From a bacterium (GTDB lineage: Bacteria > Vulcanimicrobiota > Vulcanimicrobiia > Vulcanimicrobiales > SCRA01): a stretch of DNA of 5,245 bases. The DNA is taken from NCBI GenBank assembly GCA_028869325.1, contig JAGWST010000146.1, positions 1 through 5,245 of the forward strand. The letters are read 5' to 3'. A program made the translations under genes and the position numbers. Shown one piece after another: positions 4,554 through 5,245 of the stretch (its first letter is position 1; every line of letters starts with the position of its first letter). Under the pieces are notes generated by a model, which saw only the letters and a program-made list of their open reading frames with translations, did not search any database and was not told where the DNA came from.

Positions 4554-5245
4554 CTAGCCCGATTGCACGGCGACCGCTCTCGCGCGTGCCTTGACGCCTG
4601 CGGCCTCCTCGACCAGCGTGGTGAACGAGCCCCAATCCGCGTCGGCAAGGCCGCGGCCCATCGCGAGCGCATAGAGCTCCCTCACGAGCGCCGCAACCGG
4701 CATCGGGACGCCAAGCTCCGTGGCGAGTGAGGCGGCAAGCCCCGCATCCTTGTGCATCAATCGAACCTTGAAGCCGGGCTCGAAGTTGCCCTTGAAGACA
4801 CGGTTCCGAAACGTGTTCTCCAACTGCCAGTTGGCCGCGCCCGTACCCTTGAGCACGTCCGCGATGACCTCGACATCGACGCCGGCCTTCACACCCAGCA
4901 CGACGGCCTCCGCGACCGCAACGAGAATTCCCCCCGACACCACGTTGTTGACGATCTTCACCACTTCGCCACTGCCCACGCCGCCGCAGTGGTGGATGGT
5001 CGTCCCCATCGTGGAGAGCAGGTCTCGGCACTCCTCCAGGGTCGCGGCGTCGCCGCCGACCATGATCGTGAGCGTTCCATCCGCAGCCGCGGCGGAGCTC
5101 TTCCCGACCGGTGCATCGATGATGCGCAGCCCTCGCTCCACAGCGCTGCGTGCAAACCGTTTGGTCGCCGACGGCTCAATGGTAGACATCTCGATATGAA
5201 TGCCGCCGGATTTCAGGCCGGCATACACACCGTCGGGACCCATGA
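4554..5245 (-). CDS. 3-hydroxyisobutyrate dehydrogenase-family oxidoreductase, 5' partial
   Basis: The frame is open to the right edge; 229 residues are visible from an internal Met at 5243, and about 60-80 residues holding the N-terminal GxGxxG Rossmann motif must lie outside. The family oxidises beta-hydroxy acids or reduces their semialdehydes with NAD(P) in the cytoplasm. Counting from that Met, the visible hallmarks are 'IEMSTIEPS' (17-25, substrate-binding Ser-Thr), 'IIDAPVGKSSAAAADGTLTI' (41-60), 'MVGGD' (61-65), 'GVGSGEVVKIVNN' (88-100) with catalytic Lys K96, and 'HKDAGLAASLATELGVPMPV' (164-183) with the conserved Lys-Asp pair K165-D166. 'DAPVGKSSAAAADGTL' differs from the classical DAPVSGG loop and resembles the broader group of 2-hydroxy-3-oxopropionate-reductase-like enzymes. 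It precedes the AcnX genes by 51 bases on the same strand and probably belongs to their operon, so it may act on the substrate or product of the dehydratase. The exact substrate is unknown. Confidence 0.9.
   Translation of the reverse strand, partial: MGPDGVYAGLKSGGIHIEMSTIEPSATKRFARSAVERGLRIIDAPVGKSSAAAADGTLTIMVGGDAATLEECRDLLSTMGTTIHHCGGVGSGEVVKIVNNVVSGGILVAVAEAVVLGVKAGVDVEVIADVLKGTGAANWQLENTFRNRVFKGNFEPGFKVRLMHKDAGLAASLATELGVPMPVAALVRELYALAMGRGLADADWGSFTTLVEEAAGVKARARAVAVQSG

Noticed and set aside
4720..5199. 159-residue plus-strand open frame opposite the dehydrogenase
   Set aside because: Thr/Ser/Pro-rich mirror of a conserved enzyme gene; no support of its own.

Overview
This window comes from a GC-rich bacterial chromosome. 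Gene families and codon use (GC-rich third positions, dense packing, ATGA overlaps) suggest a soil- or plant-associated proteobacterium, but nothing here fixes the genus. It holds seven protein-coding genes, two of them cut by the window edges. I see no RNA genes, insertion sequences, CRISPR arrays or long repeats, and no stretch over 300 bases lacks a gene.

Layout, right to left along the minus strand: (a) the C-terminal three quarters of a 3-hydroxyisobutyrate-dehydrogenase-type oxidoreductase (4554-5245, start outside the window); (b) the large subunit of an aconitase X (AcnX) type dehydratase (3255-4502); (c) its small swivel-domain subunit, coupled to the large one by an ATGA overlap (2830-3258); (d) an AKR13-like aldo/keto reductase (1751-2749). 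These four genes read in one direction with gaps of 51, -4 and 80 bases and look like one catabolic operon. Running towards them on the plus strand is a small cupin thiol dioxygenase (1216-1782), whose 3' end overlaps the reductase gene by 32 bases. Divergent from the cupin gene lie an FCD-type GntR repressor (312-1085) and, coupled to it by a second ATGA overlap, the start of an AMP-forming acyl-CoA synthetase (1-315, continuing off the left edge).

The 130-base divergent intergenic region (1086-1215) is the regulatory centre. It contains an AT-rich patch, unusual in this sequence, with a perfect 7+7 inverted repeat (TATATTG/CAATATA), a good operator candidate for the adjacent GntR protein. 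It also carries two short hairpins in the presumed cupin mRNA leader.

Together the genes look like a small-molecule carboxylic-acid catabolic locus: a hydroxy-acid dehydratase, two NAD(P)-dependent oxidoreductases, a thiol dioxygenase, a CoA ligase and a ligand-responsive repressor. The substrate is not evident. The most unusual point is the AcnX pair: the small subunit has glycine where the family normally has its catalytic serine, and the large subunit departs from the usual C-terminal pattern. It may be a divergent AcnX subfamily with an unassigned reaction. The thiol dioxygenase also mixes features of the cysteine and 3-mercaptopropionate types.
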